A stretch of 64,000 bases of DNA from Vicugna pacos (GCF_048564905.1 NC_133006.1:22474001-22538000); one strand, 5' to 3'; positions 33,950 through 47,854 are shown, counted from the first letter of the stretch. Notes: a model not told the origin generated them from the sequence alone. Program-made: numbers and translations.

Positions 33950-36900
33950 AAAGCTGAGCTATGGAATTGCCTTTGGAATTAGAGTTGGATACTGGACTTC
34001 AGGCAATGATAATAAATTGGGAATGAAGACAAGTCCCGGAGGAGGAGTTTAGTCTAACAGAGAGTTGTGGAGGGAGAACAAGGGGTTTGGATGCCTGTCT
34101 GTGGGTGGGTGTCTATGTGGGAACACATATGATCAGAATCTGATGAGCTAGGGAGGGGTCAGAAGACAGACTGTGTGTGGACTCTTCCTGGGTGCTTCTC
34201 TGCATTGTTGTATGTGGGTGGGTGGAAGGGGTGGTCGTGGGGCCTGGGACCCTTCGTCCTTGCATGGCTTCTGTGTTGATGGGGGCCTGGAGAAGAGTTG
34301 GGGGTAGCACTGTTTATGCATACTTGAAGTGGGTGCTCAGTGTTTGTCCAATCAGGAAATTGATTTCCACCACATCCGTGGTCTCCCCAGAAGAATTCTT
34401 GTAAGCAGGGCAACTCTTCTGGAAGGAATTTAGTGAAGAAGTCAATGGGAGAGGAAAATGTTCATGAGTTCAAAATGGCTATTCTCTGAGAGGAAACAGT
34501 GGTGTGTGCTGTGTTAATCAGTAAATGCAGGCTCAGGAAACAATCTCTACAAATTGTATCAATTTTATTTTGTCTTTAAAAAGCTTTTGTATAACATTAA
34601 TCCATTAGTCTGTATGTCATGTAAGTAATCTTCCACTTCTCCTCCACTATGTGCTTTCTTTAATAACTTGCTCTTTGAAGTCTTGCCGTATTGCTTAATT
34701 TTCATTTCTCCATTCGCTGTTCTTGTTTTTTGTTTTTGCTTGTTTGACAAAGCTAATTTCTTCCGAAATTCTAGTCCAGTCTGGGGTGGGGCTTTGGGTC
34801 TTGTCTCTGCTTGGCCATTTGTGAAGGAGAAGCTGTACACCTGAAGGTCTGGGTCTGGTCTCAGCAGTGGAAATCACAGTGACCAGACTCCAGGAGAAGG
34901 AGGGAGGGAGTCAGCTAATTGGAGAGCTTCCAGTCCCCTTCTGAAGGTTCCCATCAGGCTTTTCTGTGCCCTCATCCTGTAGGTTTTTGTTTTATAGGGA
35001 AGGCTGTCCCCTTTCAGATAAGGGTAGGAAAAAATGCCACGTAGGTCTCCCGGGGTCTAGGAAGTGAGATTACAAGAGGGAGAAAAGGGAGGATGTATAT
35101 GCTGTTACACAGGGGAGTGAGTGGTGCCTGGAAAGAAGGTAGAAGAAGGGTAATGATGGACCAGCTCCAGGACTGTGTGAGGAGAGTAGGATGTTACCGA
35201 TCACAAAATACCATAAAAGGGTGTGTGTGTGTGAGAGAGAGAGAGAGAGTGAGAGAGAGAGAGAGAGAGGAAGAGAGGAAGAGAGAGGAGAGAGTTGGAC
35301 TTTCGGGTTATATCTATCCCAAAGATTGGTTCTCTCCTTTCAATGTCTTGCTTGTTTTAAAAACTGAACTCGGAGCTGGATTTGACTCTAAAGGTCATCT
35401 GGTCCAACTCTCTACCCGTAAAGGATGTGGGTTTGTGTTCATGAGGGCAGGCACTTCAACCCTTGGGCGGATACCAGTACTTTAGAGAAATGTGTTGACC
35501 CCAGTTTGGAGGTTCTCCTTTGGAACATTGAGGACAATGGGAATAAAACCAAATGCACCCCGGGAGGATGTCTCCTCAGTGTTTTTCCTGAGGCATCACG
35601 TGCTCCTTTGTTCCAGGTTCTCTTTGTTTCTGTACTCAGGCACACATTCATGTGAAAGGAACAGACAAGGATTGGTATTTTCTCTCACTGTTTATTTTGG
35701 AAAATTATTTTTAGATTATCTTCTCAAGTAATTCTGTTTCCAAAGTAAAATTGGGGGAGTCAGATGACAGACGAGGGTGGAGTCGAACTCCATCCCCATT
35801 TTGGTCTTGGTTGCAGTGCCTGCTATTCCCAAGAGCTCTCCCACTGCCTTGAAGCAGGTCATCGGGGATTCCTCCCTAATGCTTCTTGCCACCCCTCGGC
35901 CAGACAGGTCCCCAGGATCTGCAGAGTGGAGATGCCCCAAACTCAAAGAGGTTGCTCCCAGACAAGGGGTCACTGGCTCTCCCGATGCTTCCTCTCCTGC
36001 TTTTCCATTGCATCTGAGGCTTCGAAGAGCCCCTGGCCAGAGTGGACTGGGGCAGGAAATGAAGAAATAAGTGACTTTCATTGTATCAGGGCCTCAACAG
36101 AAAACAGACGGCACACTCAAACCAGGGTAGTTCAAGGTGAGTCTGTTTGTAAGGAATTGTTTATAAGGAAGTGGGTAGAGGGAGGTACAGTAACCTGGAG
36201 CTGGCAGGTGCTGAGCTGTCACTACCCCGAGGGATGGGAGGGGTTATCAGAACTCAGAAAGAGGACAAATCCTGTGGAGTCCCCACCTTGCCAGCGGCAG
36301 TACCCTTCAGTCAAGGGACACAGCCAGCCTAAGGTAACCTTGCAGGGAGGGGGCCAAGGGAATAAAAACTCCTCCTCCCTCTGCTCTCCTGGACATGGCT
36401 GAAAGCAGGAGAAAGCCAGGGAGCCTGTGATGTCATACAGGTCAGTGCCCAGGGCAGACAGCAGGGTGGAGAAGTGCAGAGAGTAAGACCTGAAGGCAGA
36501 GGGAGGACAGTCTGCAAGTTCACAATAGGAAGGAAAGAAGCCAAGGCTGGGGGGTGGGAGGGAGAAAGATGCAAAGCGTGGGCTTCCTTTGGCCTCGGAC
36601 AAGCCCTCCGGAGCCAGAGAAGACCAAGCTTGTCCTTTCCTGCTGGAGGACCTGGGCTACGCATTTCCAGTTCTCCCTCTCCACCTCCCCCAGCCCCGCC
36701 CCAAAGTTTCTGTAACTCTTTCTGAATCTTTTTTTCATACATGGTTTACAGTAAGTTTATTGATCTCTGAAAATTAAATTAGAATTTTGCTTGAGATTAT
36801 ACTGACTATACAGAGCAACGTGGGGATAGTTGATTTCTTTTTACTATCAAGTCATCCCATGCAAAAGCAGAGGGTATTTTCCTTTTTACTCAAATGACTT

Positions 36901-37030
36901 GTCTGCTCTTTATTGTGCTTTTTTAAAATTCACTTTTTCATAGTGATCTATATACGATCGGTTAATTCCTGGACATTTTAGAGCTTTTGTTGTGATTGTG
37001 ATTGGTATCTTACTGTAATTTTATTTTCAA
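33950..37030. other. Intergenic, no gene recognised
   Basis: The longest frames (minus 34565-34840, plus 35764-36402, minus 36329-36742) have no recognisable domain or splice and promoter context. A (GT)n(GA)n microsatellite lies at 35221-35294. Several A/G-rich stretches occur. Confidence 0.45.
35221..35294. repeat. (GT)n(GA)n compound microsatellite
   Basis: A GT run passes directly into a long GA run with few interruptions. Confidence 0.95.
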
Positions 37031-39019
37031 ATCACTTACTTGCAGTAGAAACAAAACCAATTAAAAAAATTGTGGTAGAAAACACTTAACATAAAATTGA
37101 CCATTTAAACTATTTTAAAGTATACATTTCAGTACTTTTAAGCATATTCACATTATTGTGCCACAAATCTCTAAAATTTTTTCATCTGGCAAAACTGAAC
37201 TGTTGTACTTACTAAACAACAACCCTCCATCTCCTGTTCTCCCCAGCCCCCAATGACCACCATGTTACTCTATGTTTCACTGAATGTGGCTGCTTTAGAC
37301 ATCTCATGTAAGTGTAATCATGCAGTATTTGTCTTCTTGTGACTGGTTTATTTCACTTAGCATAATGTCCTCAAAGTTCATCCATGTTGTCGGATATGAC
37401 AGGATTTCCTTCCTTTTTTAAAGCTGAATAATGTTCCATTGTATGTGGAGACCACATTGTTTATCCATTCATCTATTGATGGACATATGTGTTTTTTCCA
37501 CCTCCTGGTTATTGTGAATAGTGCTGCTATGAACATGGGGGTGCAAATACGTGTTCAAGTCTCTGCTTCTCTTTAAAAAAAAACAGAAGCCATCCTAATG
37601 GTGATATTTCATTGTGGCTTTGATTTGCATTTCTCTAATGATTAGTGATGTTGAATATCTTTTCATATGCTTGTTGGCCATTTGTCTACCATCTTTAGAG
37701 ACATGTCTATTCAAATCCTTTGTCCATTTTGAAATTTTTTTTTTGGAATTGTTTTTGTGCGTGGTTTTATTTGTTGTTGCTGGGTTATACAAATTTAAAA
37801 AAAATGTATTCTGGATACTAACCTCTTATCAGATATATGATTTGCAAGTTTTAGAAAGTAACCAAATTTTGTAGGTTGATCATACATGGGGCAAGCTTGC
37901 TGGATTTTCTTACTGGTTTTAGTGTTTCATTTGTTACTGATATTCTCTCTCTTTATCTCTCTGCAGGCAGATACTGTATCATCAGCCAACTCTGAGAGTG
38001 TTCTTTCTTCCCTTCTAATCCTTAAAATTCATTACTTTTATTTTTTCATAGCACAGACCATGACCTCCAGCGCTATGCTAAGCAGTAGCAGTGACAATGA
38101 GCATCATTCTTAAAGGAAATACACCTAAATGTTCTTCATTAAATACAATGTTTGCTGTCATTTTAAAAATCAAACCCTTAATTTGAGATAATTTTCGATT
38201 CACATGCAGTTGTAAGAAATATTACAAACAGATCCCTTGTACCCTTTACCTAGTTTCCCCTGATGATGATACCTTGCAAAACCATGGTACAAAATCACAT
38301 CCGGGATACGCTGATACAGTCAAAATGCTGTATCACAGGGATTACTGTCATCACCAGGATCCCTCACATTGCCCTTTTATAGCCACATCCACTTTTCTAT
38401 TGCCCCACACCCTCCTTAACCTCTGGCAATTGCTAATCTGTTCTCCATTTTATAATTTTGTCATTGCAAGACTGTTTCATAAATGAAAATATACAGTTTA
38501 CAACCTTTTGAGATTGGCTCTTTTCTCTCAGCATATTTCTCTGGAGCTTACACAAGGCTGTCGCATGTATCGGTAGCTCCTCCTTGCTGTTGCATTCCAT
38601 GATATGGACATGGCACAGTCGGCTGAAGGGCATCTGGGTTGTTTCTAGTTTTTAGCTACTATGAATACAGCTGGGATAAACATTTATCTACAAGGTTTTG
38701 TGTGGACATAAATCTTTCTTTCTCAGATAAATGCCTAGTAGTGTAATTGCTGAATTGCGTGGTAGTTGTATGTTTAGCTTGTTGAAGAAACTACAGGACT
38801 GTCTTTCAGAGTAGTTGTACCTACAGTATTATGGGTAATTCAGTGTTTCAGCATTTTTAACAGCATTTGGTTTGGTCTATTTTTAATTTTAGCCATTCTA
38901 ATGGGTGTGTGGTGATATCTCACTATGTTTTAATTTGCATTCCCTAATGGTCTTTTGTATGCTTATTTGCCACCTGTATATCCTACTCTGTGAATTGCCT
39001 CTTCTTTTCCCTATTTTCT

Positions 39020-39145
39020 GTTGTTGTTGTTTTGTAGGGGGAGGTAATTAGGTTTATTTATTTTTTTAGTGGCGGTACTGGGGATTGAACCCAGGACCCC
39101 GTGCGTGCTAAGCACACTCTCTACCACTGAGCTATATCCTCCCCA
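39020..39145 (-). mobile_element. Camelid vic-1 SINE inside L1
   Basis: Classic minus-strand copy. 10-bp duplication CCTATTTTCT (39010-39019 and 39146-39155). Confidence 0.92.
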
Positions 39146-40611
39146 CCTATTTTCTAATTAGAGTGTTTATTTTTACTGTTGAGTTTTCCATTCTGTAGCT
39201 TATCTCTTCATTTTTTTTTTTTACAAGTTTTTCACAGAGCAAAAGTTTTCCATTTGAATGAGGTCCAATTTATCATTTTTTTTAATGGATCATGTTTTTA
39301 ATGTCAACTCTAAGAATACTTTGCCTACCTCTAGATCTTAAAGATTTTCTCCTATTAAAAACTTTTTTTTATATTTTACAGTTTAGCCCATAATCCATCC
39401 TGGGTTTAGCGGTTTCTTTTTCCTCTCCTCCTCCTCCTCCTCCTTTTTCTTCTTGTGCTATGGATGTTCAGTTGTTCAGCATGATTTATCGAAAAGGTGA
39501 TCATTCTTCAATTGAACTGCTTTTTCACCTTTGTCAAAAATCACTTGGGCATATTTGTGTGGGTCTATTTTTTGGGTTCTTTGCCCTATTCCATTGATCT
39601 ATGTGCCTGGTCCTTCTCCAGTAGCACACAGTATTGATTACTGTAGCTATATAAGTCTTGAAGTCAGAAAGATTGAATCTTCCCACTTTATCCTCAAGAT
39701 TGTTTTAGCTATTCTAGTTCTTTTGATTTTCCATATAAATTTTAGAATACTTTTTCTATATCAATAAACAAATCTTGCCGGAATTTTGATACAAATTGAA
39801 TTAAACCTGCATATCAGTTTGGGGAGAATTGGCATCTTCATTATGTGGAGTCTTCCGAACCATGGATAGGATATATCCCTGCATTTATTTAGATATTCTT
39901 TGGTTTTTTAAATTAGTGCTCTGCACTTTTCAGCATACAACCTTAGCATGTGTTTTGTTAGATTTATACTTAAATATTTTATTTTTGACAAATTTAAAGT
40001 AATATTGATTTTTAATTTTGGTATTCATGTGTTATGAGTATATAGAAATACAATTGATTTTTGTTATGTTTATCTCATATCCTATAAACTTAACTGAACT
40101 CACTTATTAGTTCAAGGAGTGTTTTTGTGGGCTCCTTGGGGTTTTTCTGTGTACAGTAGCCCATTGAACAACACAGGTTTGAACTGCGTGGGTCCACTTG
40201 TACACAGCTTTCTTTAAATAAATGAACACCTACTTTGGTCCTACACGATCTGCAGTTGGTTGACCCACAAATGCAGAGCTGCTTATATTGACAGCCTACT
40301 GTAAAGTTATACTTGAATTTTCTATCGCACGAGGGTCTGCACCCCTAACCCTTGCATTGGGTTTTGGGTTCAACTGTATAAAATCATGTCATATGGTAAT
40401 AGGAGTATTTAAAAATCTCTTCCTGTCTAATCAGTTTATCTTTTATTTTCTTTATTGCCTTATTGCACTAGCTAGAACTTCTAACACTATGTTGACTAGG
40501 AATGGTAGGAGTGAGTATGTTACTTTCTATACTCATTCATGTTTTTCTTTGATTAATGATTGCATAATATATATTTTTCATCATTTTACTTTTAACCTAC
40601 CTGTATTGTTA

Positions 40612-41115
40612 CACAAGCATACCTCAGAGATATTGCAAACTCAGTTCTAAATCATTGCAATAAAGAGAATGTCATAATAAAGTGAGTTGCATACTTTTTT
40701 GGGGGGGTTCCAGTGCATATAAATTTATATTTACACTGTACTGAAGTCTATTAAGTGTGCAATAACATTATGTCTAACAACAATGTACACAACTTTATTT
40801 TTCATTTATTTTTGTTTAAAAAAATTTTCCCCCTTTTTTCTGGGGGTGGGGAATTAGGTTAATTAATTAATTAATTAATTATTCATTTTAATGGAGGTGC
40901 TGGGGATTGAACCAGGGCCTCATGCATGCTAATCACACACTCTACTACTGAGCTATACCCTCCCCACCTACCTACCTTAATTTAAAAGTAATGCTGTTGG
41001 AAAAATGGTGCTGACAGACTTGCTCAATGCAAGGTTGCCATAAACCTTCAATTTGTAAAAAACACAACATCTGCAAAGTGCAATAAAGTGAAGTCCAGTA
41101 AAATGAGGTAGGACT
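40612..41115. mobile_element. Tigger1-type DNA transposon (internally deleted)
   Basis: The left end CAAGCATACCTCAGAGATAT and right end AAAATGAGGTAGGACTA are inverted-repeat partners. The body matches Tigger1 ('gtcataataaagtgagt', 'ctattaagtgtgcaata', 'ggttgccataaaccttc'). Most of the transposase region is missing, so it is a short derivative. A vic-1 SINE sits inside it. Confidence 0.88.
40830..40970 (-). mobile_element. Camelid vic-1 SINE inside Tigger1
   Basis: tRNA-derived head on the minus strand, with an (AATT)n tail at about 40855-40882. It splits the Tigger1 body, so it is the younger insertion. Confidence 0.9.
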
Positions 41116-41238
41116 ATATTTGAACTGCGATTCTTGTAGTTCACATATCTGGGGCTCACCTTTTAAAAATCAACTGTACCAATCTCTTTTTTAATTGATG
41201 TGTTTAGACTCTTTACATTTGATGTAATTATTGATATG

Positions 41239-41465
41239 TGTATTAGTCCACTTGAGCTGCCATCACAAAATACCACAGACTGGGTGGCTTAAACAACAGA
41301 AATTAATTTTCTCGCAGTTCTGGAGGCTGGCAGTCTGCGATCAGGGTGCCAGCATGCTTGGTGTCTGGTGAGAACTCTCTTCCTGGCTTGCAGATGGCTG
41401 CCTTCTTGTATCGTCCCACAGATGGGGCAGCCATTTCTCAGGTCCTGGTGTCCTAGGTGGTCTGC
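41239..41465 (-). mobile_element. MaLR LTR fossil (MLT1-like)
   Basis: Starts TGTATTAG on the plus strand and follows the end of an ERVL-MaLR LTR on the minus strand. Old (pre-dating the placental radiation or near it), solitary and incomplete. Confidence 0.7.
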
Positions 41466-42334
41466 TTTTTATCTTTACCCTTCAGAGTCTTCTTATGTTT
41501 GTTTTATACATAGTGCCTGGGGTTTTTAGTTGTATTTAGTGGGAAGAATAGGGAAATGTCGGTCTATTTCATCTTCCCAGATAGGTCCATTCCTATATTC
41601 CTTCCTTCCTACAGAAATGTAGGTTTATTCCCACTTCCCAGAAGTCTTTGCTGTAGGTTTTTGAGTACAACTTCCACTAAATTAAGTAGGTTTCCTTTTA
41701 TTCCTAGTTTTCTGAGTTTTTAAAATAAAAAAATTGTAAACAGATGTTGAAATTTAAAAACAAGTTTTCCAGTATTGATTTATTTCATTATATATATTCT
41801 CCCTCTTAATCTCTTAATACAGTGAATTGTACTGAGAGATTTTTTTGATGTGAAATATCTTTGCATTCTTGGGATAAATCTTATTTGATCATCCTATAGT
41901 TACATATTAACTGTTGGTTCTATTTAGTTAATATTTTACTTAAGGTGTTATATTTACTTTTATAAAGCATGGACATAAAATTTGCTTTTCGTATATTTCC
42001 TTATTTATTTTTGCAATAAAAATTCTTCTGTACACTGAGCTGGGCAGATTTTGTTCTTCATTCTTTTTTTCTGGAACAACATATATATGCTCTTTCCAAA
42101 GGCCAGTTTTTGTTTTCATTAATTCTTTTACTGGTTTTAGTTCCCTATTTCATTGTTCTCTTTCCTTATGTTTATCATTTCCTTCCTTCTTTCCTTGGGT
42201 TTGTTCTGTTCCTCTTTACCTAACTTTTGAGTTGAATTCTTAGTTCATTTTATTTTTTAAAAAAATTTAGTTTCCTGATAAGTATAGTTAAAGGTAAAAA
42301 ATGTCCAGAACTAGGACATTTACCTCAAAGTTAC

Positions 42335-42510
42335 ATCACAGATGACCAGCATTAGAGTCTTTTGGGGGACTTGATGAAAATGCATATCTCTAGACACCCC
42401 TACACTTGCTAAATCAGAATCCCTGGGGCTGGAGCCTGAGGATTTGCATTGAAGCTCACTTTCTAGGAATTCTTAAGTACACTGAGGTTTAAAAAGCATG
42501 AATAAGCTGG
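42335..42510. mobile_element. MER5A hAT element
   Basis: Near-complete body with 'aatcagaatccctggggctgg' and 'gcctgaggatttgcatt'. Confidence 0.7.
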
Positions 42511-42679
42511 TGGGGTTAATTACAAATTTATCTTATGAATGAAAAATTACACCAGTGTGAATTAATTGGGGCAACTGGTCATTTCTTTAGTGTGAGGACA
42601 CTGATGATGACTTTATCTAATACTTTCTAGTTGCCCTATCTTTTCTATTTCCTACTGTCTTTTAGTATTACTTCTACAT

Positions 42680-42965
42680 TTACTTTTTTTTGAGGTATAA
42701 TTGACACATAACATCATATAGATTCAGGTGTACAACATAATGATTCGATATACACTGCAAAGTGATCACCACAATAAGTCAACATCCATCACCATACATA
42801 GTTACGGATTCTTTTTTCTATGTTGAGAACTTTTAAATTTCACTCTCAGCAACTTTTAAATATGCAATACAATACCTAACTATAGTTATAACAATAGTTG
42901 CCATACTGTACCTTACACCTCCACGACAAATTTATTTTCCAGCTGGAAATTTGTACCTTCTACAT
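42680..42965 (-). mobile_element. L1 3' UTR fragment
   Basis: Minus-strand L1 3' UTR ('gaggtataattgacacataac' on the plus strand, then 'gtgtacaacataatgattcgata'). Confidence 0.75.
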
Positions 42966-43358
42966 TGGACTATCAAAGTTTATTTTCACTAAGTCTTCTT
43001 TCTGCTGGTGCAAAGGAAAATGTCTTTGTTTGCCCTTTTAGTAATTAATTGAAGTTAATAAATTAGAAGTTTAATTAAAAACTTTTAAGACATCCTTAGC
43101 TTTAATAAAAATATTTCCAAGGCATGTTCAAAGGGTGGCCACTAGATTGATGGTTTGAAGAACTAAATTGTATGTCAGCTGAGTTCAATAAATATTTATG
43201 AGCACTTATACATACAAGGCCCTTTGGACAAGAGTAAAAGAAGTGAGACACCATCAGTCCCTGGAGGAGCATATACTCTAAATATGCAGACAAAGCTAAA
43301 CACATATATATTTGAACTGCAGTGTTCAAACCTAAAAAAAAAAAAAGCATAAAGCCCT

Positions 43359-43730
43359 TTCTATGGTCTAAATATTTGTGTCCCTCTCTCCCTAAAATTC
43401 ATAAAGTTGAAGCCCTAATGTGTAATGTGCTGATATTAGGAGGTGGAGACTTCGGGGAGGTGCTTAGGTCATGAGGGTGGGGCCCTCGGGAATGTGATTA
43501 GTGTTCTTATAAAAGAGACCTTACTGTGCTCCCTCGCCCCTTCAGCCATTCAGGCACAGTAAGGAGGCACCAGCGCTGAACCAGGAAGAGGGCCGTCACC
43601 AGACCGAGATCATGCTGGCACCTTGATCTTGGACCTCCCAGCCTCCGGAACAGTGAGAAACAAATTTCTGTTGTTTATAAGCCACCCAGGCTCTGGCATT
43701 CTGTTATGGCAGCCCAGACGGACTAAGACA
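43359..43730 (+). mobile_element. MaLR LTR fossil (MLT1-like)
   Basis: Plus-strand solitary LTR of the ERVL-MaLR group ending GACTAAGACA. Opposite in orientation to the LTR at 41.2 kb. Old and broken; no internal region is attached. Confidence 0.75.
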
Positions 43731-44395
43731 GCTTTCAGGAAAAAACATTTGAATACTTACATTTGAATGTTTATTTATTTATAAATTATCATAAATTATC
43801 CACATGATTATACTCGCTATAACACACATAACTAGAAAAATTTAAAGTTGGGCGCCAAACCAATAGAAATAGAAATTCTAATATTTCCTTCCCATACCCC
43901 AAAGGATCTTTTGTGCATTTCCTGCAGTGTGCCCACTTCATTTTGGAAACGAGTGCTTTTGAAAACAGTTCATGCCTGTATACAATCAAGCACCAAGTTT
44001 TCTGTTACAGACAAAAATTACTTTAGAGAGAAATAAGACCAAACCTAGAATGCCAGAACTGGGAAATGAACTGAATAAAATTCAGAACAAAATATATTTT
44101 AAAAATAGATCAAATAATAAGAAACATGTGCTTTGGGATATGCTATAGGCTATTATGAGGAAGACACAGAGAACCCAGAACACAAATGAGTAACAGAGGG
44201 GAAAGAAAAACAAGACAGAAACTTAAACACTTTCTTTTGGGAAAATGTCTTCCTTGCCTCCTGTTGAGTCTGTGCTGACACCTACAGGTTACAATTCACC
44301 AGTGATTTTACTTCAGGATTGTATAGTGTATGCTTTTCTATGTCTACTGAAAAAAAATCAAAATAGTTTTTTTTAGCACTTTTTAGCAATAAAGT

Positions 44396-44525
44396 ATTTT
44401 TATTTCATTTATTTTTTAAGTATTTTTTTAAAGTATAGTCAGTTACAATGTGTCAGTTTCTGGTGTACAACATAATGTCCTAGTCATACATACATATACA
44501 TATATTTGTTTTCATATTCTTTTTC
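44396..44525 (-). mobile_element. L1 3' end fragment
   Basis: Minus-strand L1 terminus ('aaagtatagtcagttacaatg' on the plus strand). Confidence 0.65.
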
Positions 44526-44529
44526 AAAA

Positions 44530-45570
44530 ATTAATAGTTTATAAATTTAGTTATTTATATATTCACTTATTTCTGTTTGTCAGGGACTCTTGATACTGGA
44601 AACATTTCTCTTTATGGCTTTGTAGATTGGCTGTGTTCCTGAAAGTCTTGAATCACATTTTATATATTAATCATTTTTTAAATGAAAAAATACATGCAAA
44701 CAATTTAAAATAAGACAGAGAATTCTAGGAAGAATTGTAAACCACTGAATAGAAAATCTTTGCTTAAATAATGACTGTTGAATACAGATTTGCTGCCCAC
44801 ACACACAAATGCACGTGTTCAACAAGCTGTCCATGCAGGGGCTGCTGGTTAGCACCTCTAAAAATGATGCTGAGGATACAAGAGGGAGAGGAAGACAGAA
44901 TTCAAGGTCTAGCAACAGCGACAACAAAAATAACAACAATTCAAAAAGCGGTATTTTAAACTGTTCTGTATGAGGAGTGGGTGGCCTCAGTTGAAGGCAG
45001 AGAGGAGCTAGAGGCGGCAGCGGAAGGATAATTTAAGTTATGTCTGTCTCTTCTCACGCCATCCTCCCACTTCCCTTCCCTTCCTGTTCCTTCCTTAAAC
45101 CACGGGTGTAGGTTTCCATGCAGGCAAGAATCTTAGCGCATGAGGTGAGAGACGGTGTGGCTGGCACGCTTTGGGCATTTAGTCCTTTACTTCTACGGAT
45201 CCAATCCCCAGGGTTGGTGGATTACAACAACAAAAGGTAAAGGAACTAACCACCTTGAATTCCTCCACTCAGAAATAAGTATTATCAAATTATTTTATTA
45301 TTATTATTTTAAAAGGTGAGTATTATTCCAGGCCTCTCTCTACACCTAAGTATAATGGGGACTAGATATACAGATAGATAGAAGTAAATAGGATGAAAGA
45401 GTTTTATTTGAAGTTAATAGAAAAGAATGAAATGACACTAAAAAATTGCTTAAGTTCAAATAAATGTTTCCTCATGCTGATAATACTAGTTTTTAAGTTA
45501 TTCTTGAAATTTGAGAAAAATTTATGACAAAAATTAACCTAAATGAAACTCTCATAAATATGTCTCAGCT
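44530..45570. other. Intergenic, no feature recognised
   Basis: Simple (TTA)n-like patch at about 45290-45310. No gene or named repeat. Confidence 0.4.
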
Positions 45571-45574
45571 GACA

Positions 45575-45900
45575 TGTACATAAATAAATGTTCACTGCAG
45601 TAAAAACAAGTGAATCTGAACGAAAGCAAGAGAAACACAAAAAAGAAAACACAATCTAGAAACCAATCTGAAGTCCACCAGTACTGGTGTAGATTAATTG
45701 TAATAAATCGTGATATAGTTATTCAATAGTACACAACGCAGCACTTTTAATGGATGACTTAGAGTTACATCTATCAACACGAATAAAACTAAAAAAAAAG
45801 TTGAACAAATACACATAGATAACATTTCATAAAAATTAAAACTCTATGAAATAATACTTTATAACATTTAAGGAGTCACAAATTTTAGTAAAAGTATTAA
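45575..45900 (+). mobile_element. L1 3' UTR fragment (L1M-like)
   Basis: The plus strand follows the 'acaatggaatactatgcagcc' type segment in degraded form ('caatagtacacaacgcagcac'). Confidence 0.6.
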
Positions 45901-47481
45901 AAACAGGCACAATGATAATAAAACTGACTTCATGCTTGGTGACTACATCTGGGAAAGAAGAAAAAATGAAACTGTTCAGGGGCAGTAGAATTATAGTCAT
46001 GGATTTCTTAAAAGATGTTTGTTATTGTTTTGCAGAGGTGTGGTCAGAGGACCCTTGGGAAAGGGAGATCCCTGAGATTCTTTTAGCAGATCCACAAGGT
46101 CAAAGTTATTCATAATACTAAGATGTTACTAGTCTATTTCCCTTTCGTTCCCATGTGGACAGTAGAGTTCACCAAAGGCTACAACGGTATGTGATGACAT
46201 CATTGCTCTAATAGTTAATGGATTGTGTGCTGTGTATAGTATTTTCTAAGGTAGTGAGTTTAGGATATTAACATCTATATTTTCAGAAATTAACTCAGTT
46301 TGTTCTCAGTACTTCTATTGTGCTCCAACCATCTCTCTTCAGTTATATCTGCTTTAGTCTCTGTAATTTCATTCTCTTCCAAGAAGTCATTATTTTTAAA
46401 TCCCAAAGTTTTTCCTGCTTCTATACAGAAACACATCAAGAATTAAGTTTATCTGGTTTGGCAACAATATTAAAATATTTTTCAAAAACATTTTTAATTT
46501 TCAAAATTTTATATGAAATGTATTATTTTAGAATGGAATAATGTTTTATTCTAAAATAAAAGAAAACGTATTTATAATGCATTTTCTTGTATTTAAGGAT
46601 GGATTGTTGGCTTAAAATAGGGAGATGAGAAGACACATCTTTCTCATCTCTTGTCAACGTTGCCTATGTCTGAAAAAGATGAAACTGACATGTCAGCAAG
46701 TTCTCTAATTCATGGAAAGGAAGAATATGTTTCAAAGAAACTGGGCAAAATTGTAAATATAAAAAAAATCAAAAGATATTTCCGTCAGCTTTACAGATGT
46801 TAATAATTTACTTTATTGTATCTTATGCAATAGAACATTTTCAAAAACTAATATGGTTCCAATTAAGTTGCAGCATCATTTTGGGTCCAATAATTTGGTG
46901 TTCAAAAAAAAAAGGAATTAAGTATTTTCAATGTAGATGTGACAAACTCTTTAAAAACCTTTTACAGGACATTATCATATTGCTTTGGCTGGAGTTGCTC
47001 ATACCATAGCAGACAGACTAGTAAGCCTTATACAGTTGCATTGCCGGATGCCTGCTAGATGAAAAGTCAGTATAAGAAAAAATGGTACTGCCACCTTCCA
47101 ATGATACATTAACTTGTCAAATGAAAGATTTAACTGCAAACATAAGGACTGAATCAATACCTTATGTGAAAAATTGTACCTTTGCCTTACAGATGGACTG
47201 ATGCATAGATAAGTATGGACGTACTGTTTTGCTTGCATTCATTTAGCATCAGTACAAACTAAACACTGAAGATCTTTTATGTGAATGTTTGAGGACAAAC
47301 ACAGGGTGCTGAAAACATTAACAGTGTTGTATAAACTTTTTTGAATCTCATGGCTTCTCCTGTAAGAACTGTGTTGACATTTATACTGATGGTGGAAAAA
47401 CAACGGTGGGTTATACAAGTGGTGCTTCAGCATGAATCAAGTTAATGATATCAAACTCTATTAGAAGTCCTTGTATTCTTT

Positions 47482-47621
47482 TTTTTTGTGTGGAGGGGGA
47501 GTGGGTGGGAGGTAATTAGGTTTATTTATTTACTTACTTTTAGAAGGATACTGGGGATTGAACCTAGGATCTTGTGCATGCTAATCAAGCGCTCTACCAT
47601 TTGGGCTATACCCTCTCCACT
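47482..47621 (-). mobile_element. Camelid vic-1 SINE inside hAT element
   Basis: 18-bp target-site duplication GAAGTC(C/A)TTGTATTCTTT with one mismatch (47464-47481 and 47622-47639). It splits the transposase relic. Confidence 0.93.
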
Positions 47622-47854
47622 GAAGTCATTGTATTCTTTACTACACACAGTCACTGTTTTTAAACAAGTCTGTTTCACTAGAGAATGTTCTTGATGAAGC
47701 AGTAAAAATTATTTTTATTAAATCTCAATTCATGAGTACATTTTAAGAAATATTCTATGTGATGAAAAGTACCCATAAAGCACTTTTGCTGCATTTTGAA
47801 ACATGGTGGTTGTCTCCATACTTAAAAAAAATTAAACAAAAATTTTATTACTTT

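Larger units (their letters stand above)
37040..42290 (-). mobile_element. L1 (L1M-like) remnants, long minus-strand block
   Basis: Recognisable L1 blocks in order on the plus strand: 'aaattgaccatttaaac' (37098), 'catgttgt' and 'ccattgtatg' (3' UTR), 'gatttgcatttctctaatgat' (37622), a second 3' UTR series from 38180, 'cactgtgcattg...' type ORF2 sequence from 39300 to 40140, then 41170-41230 and 41480-42290. It is several fragments, split by SINEs, a Tigger1 element and an LTR. All read on the minus strand. Confidence 0.8.

Noticed and set aside
35764-36742. Overlapping frames up to 212 codons on both strands
   Set aside because: No domain, splice context or promoter. GC content of the area is higher than its surroundings, which favours chance frames.
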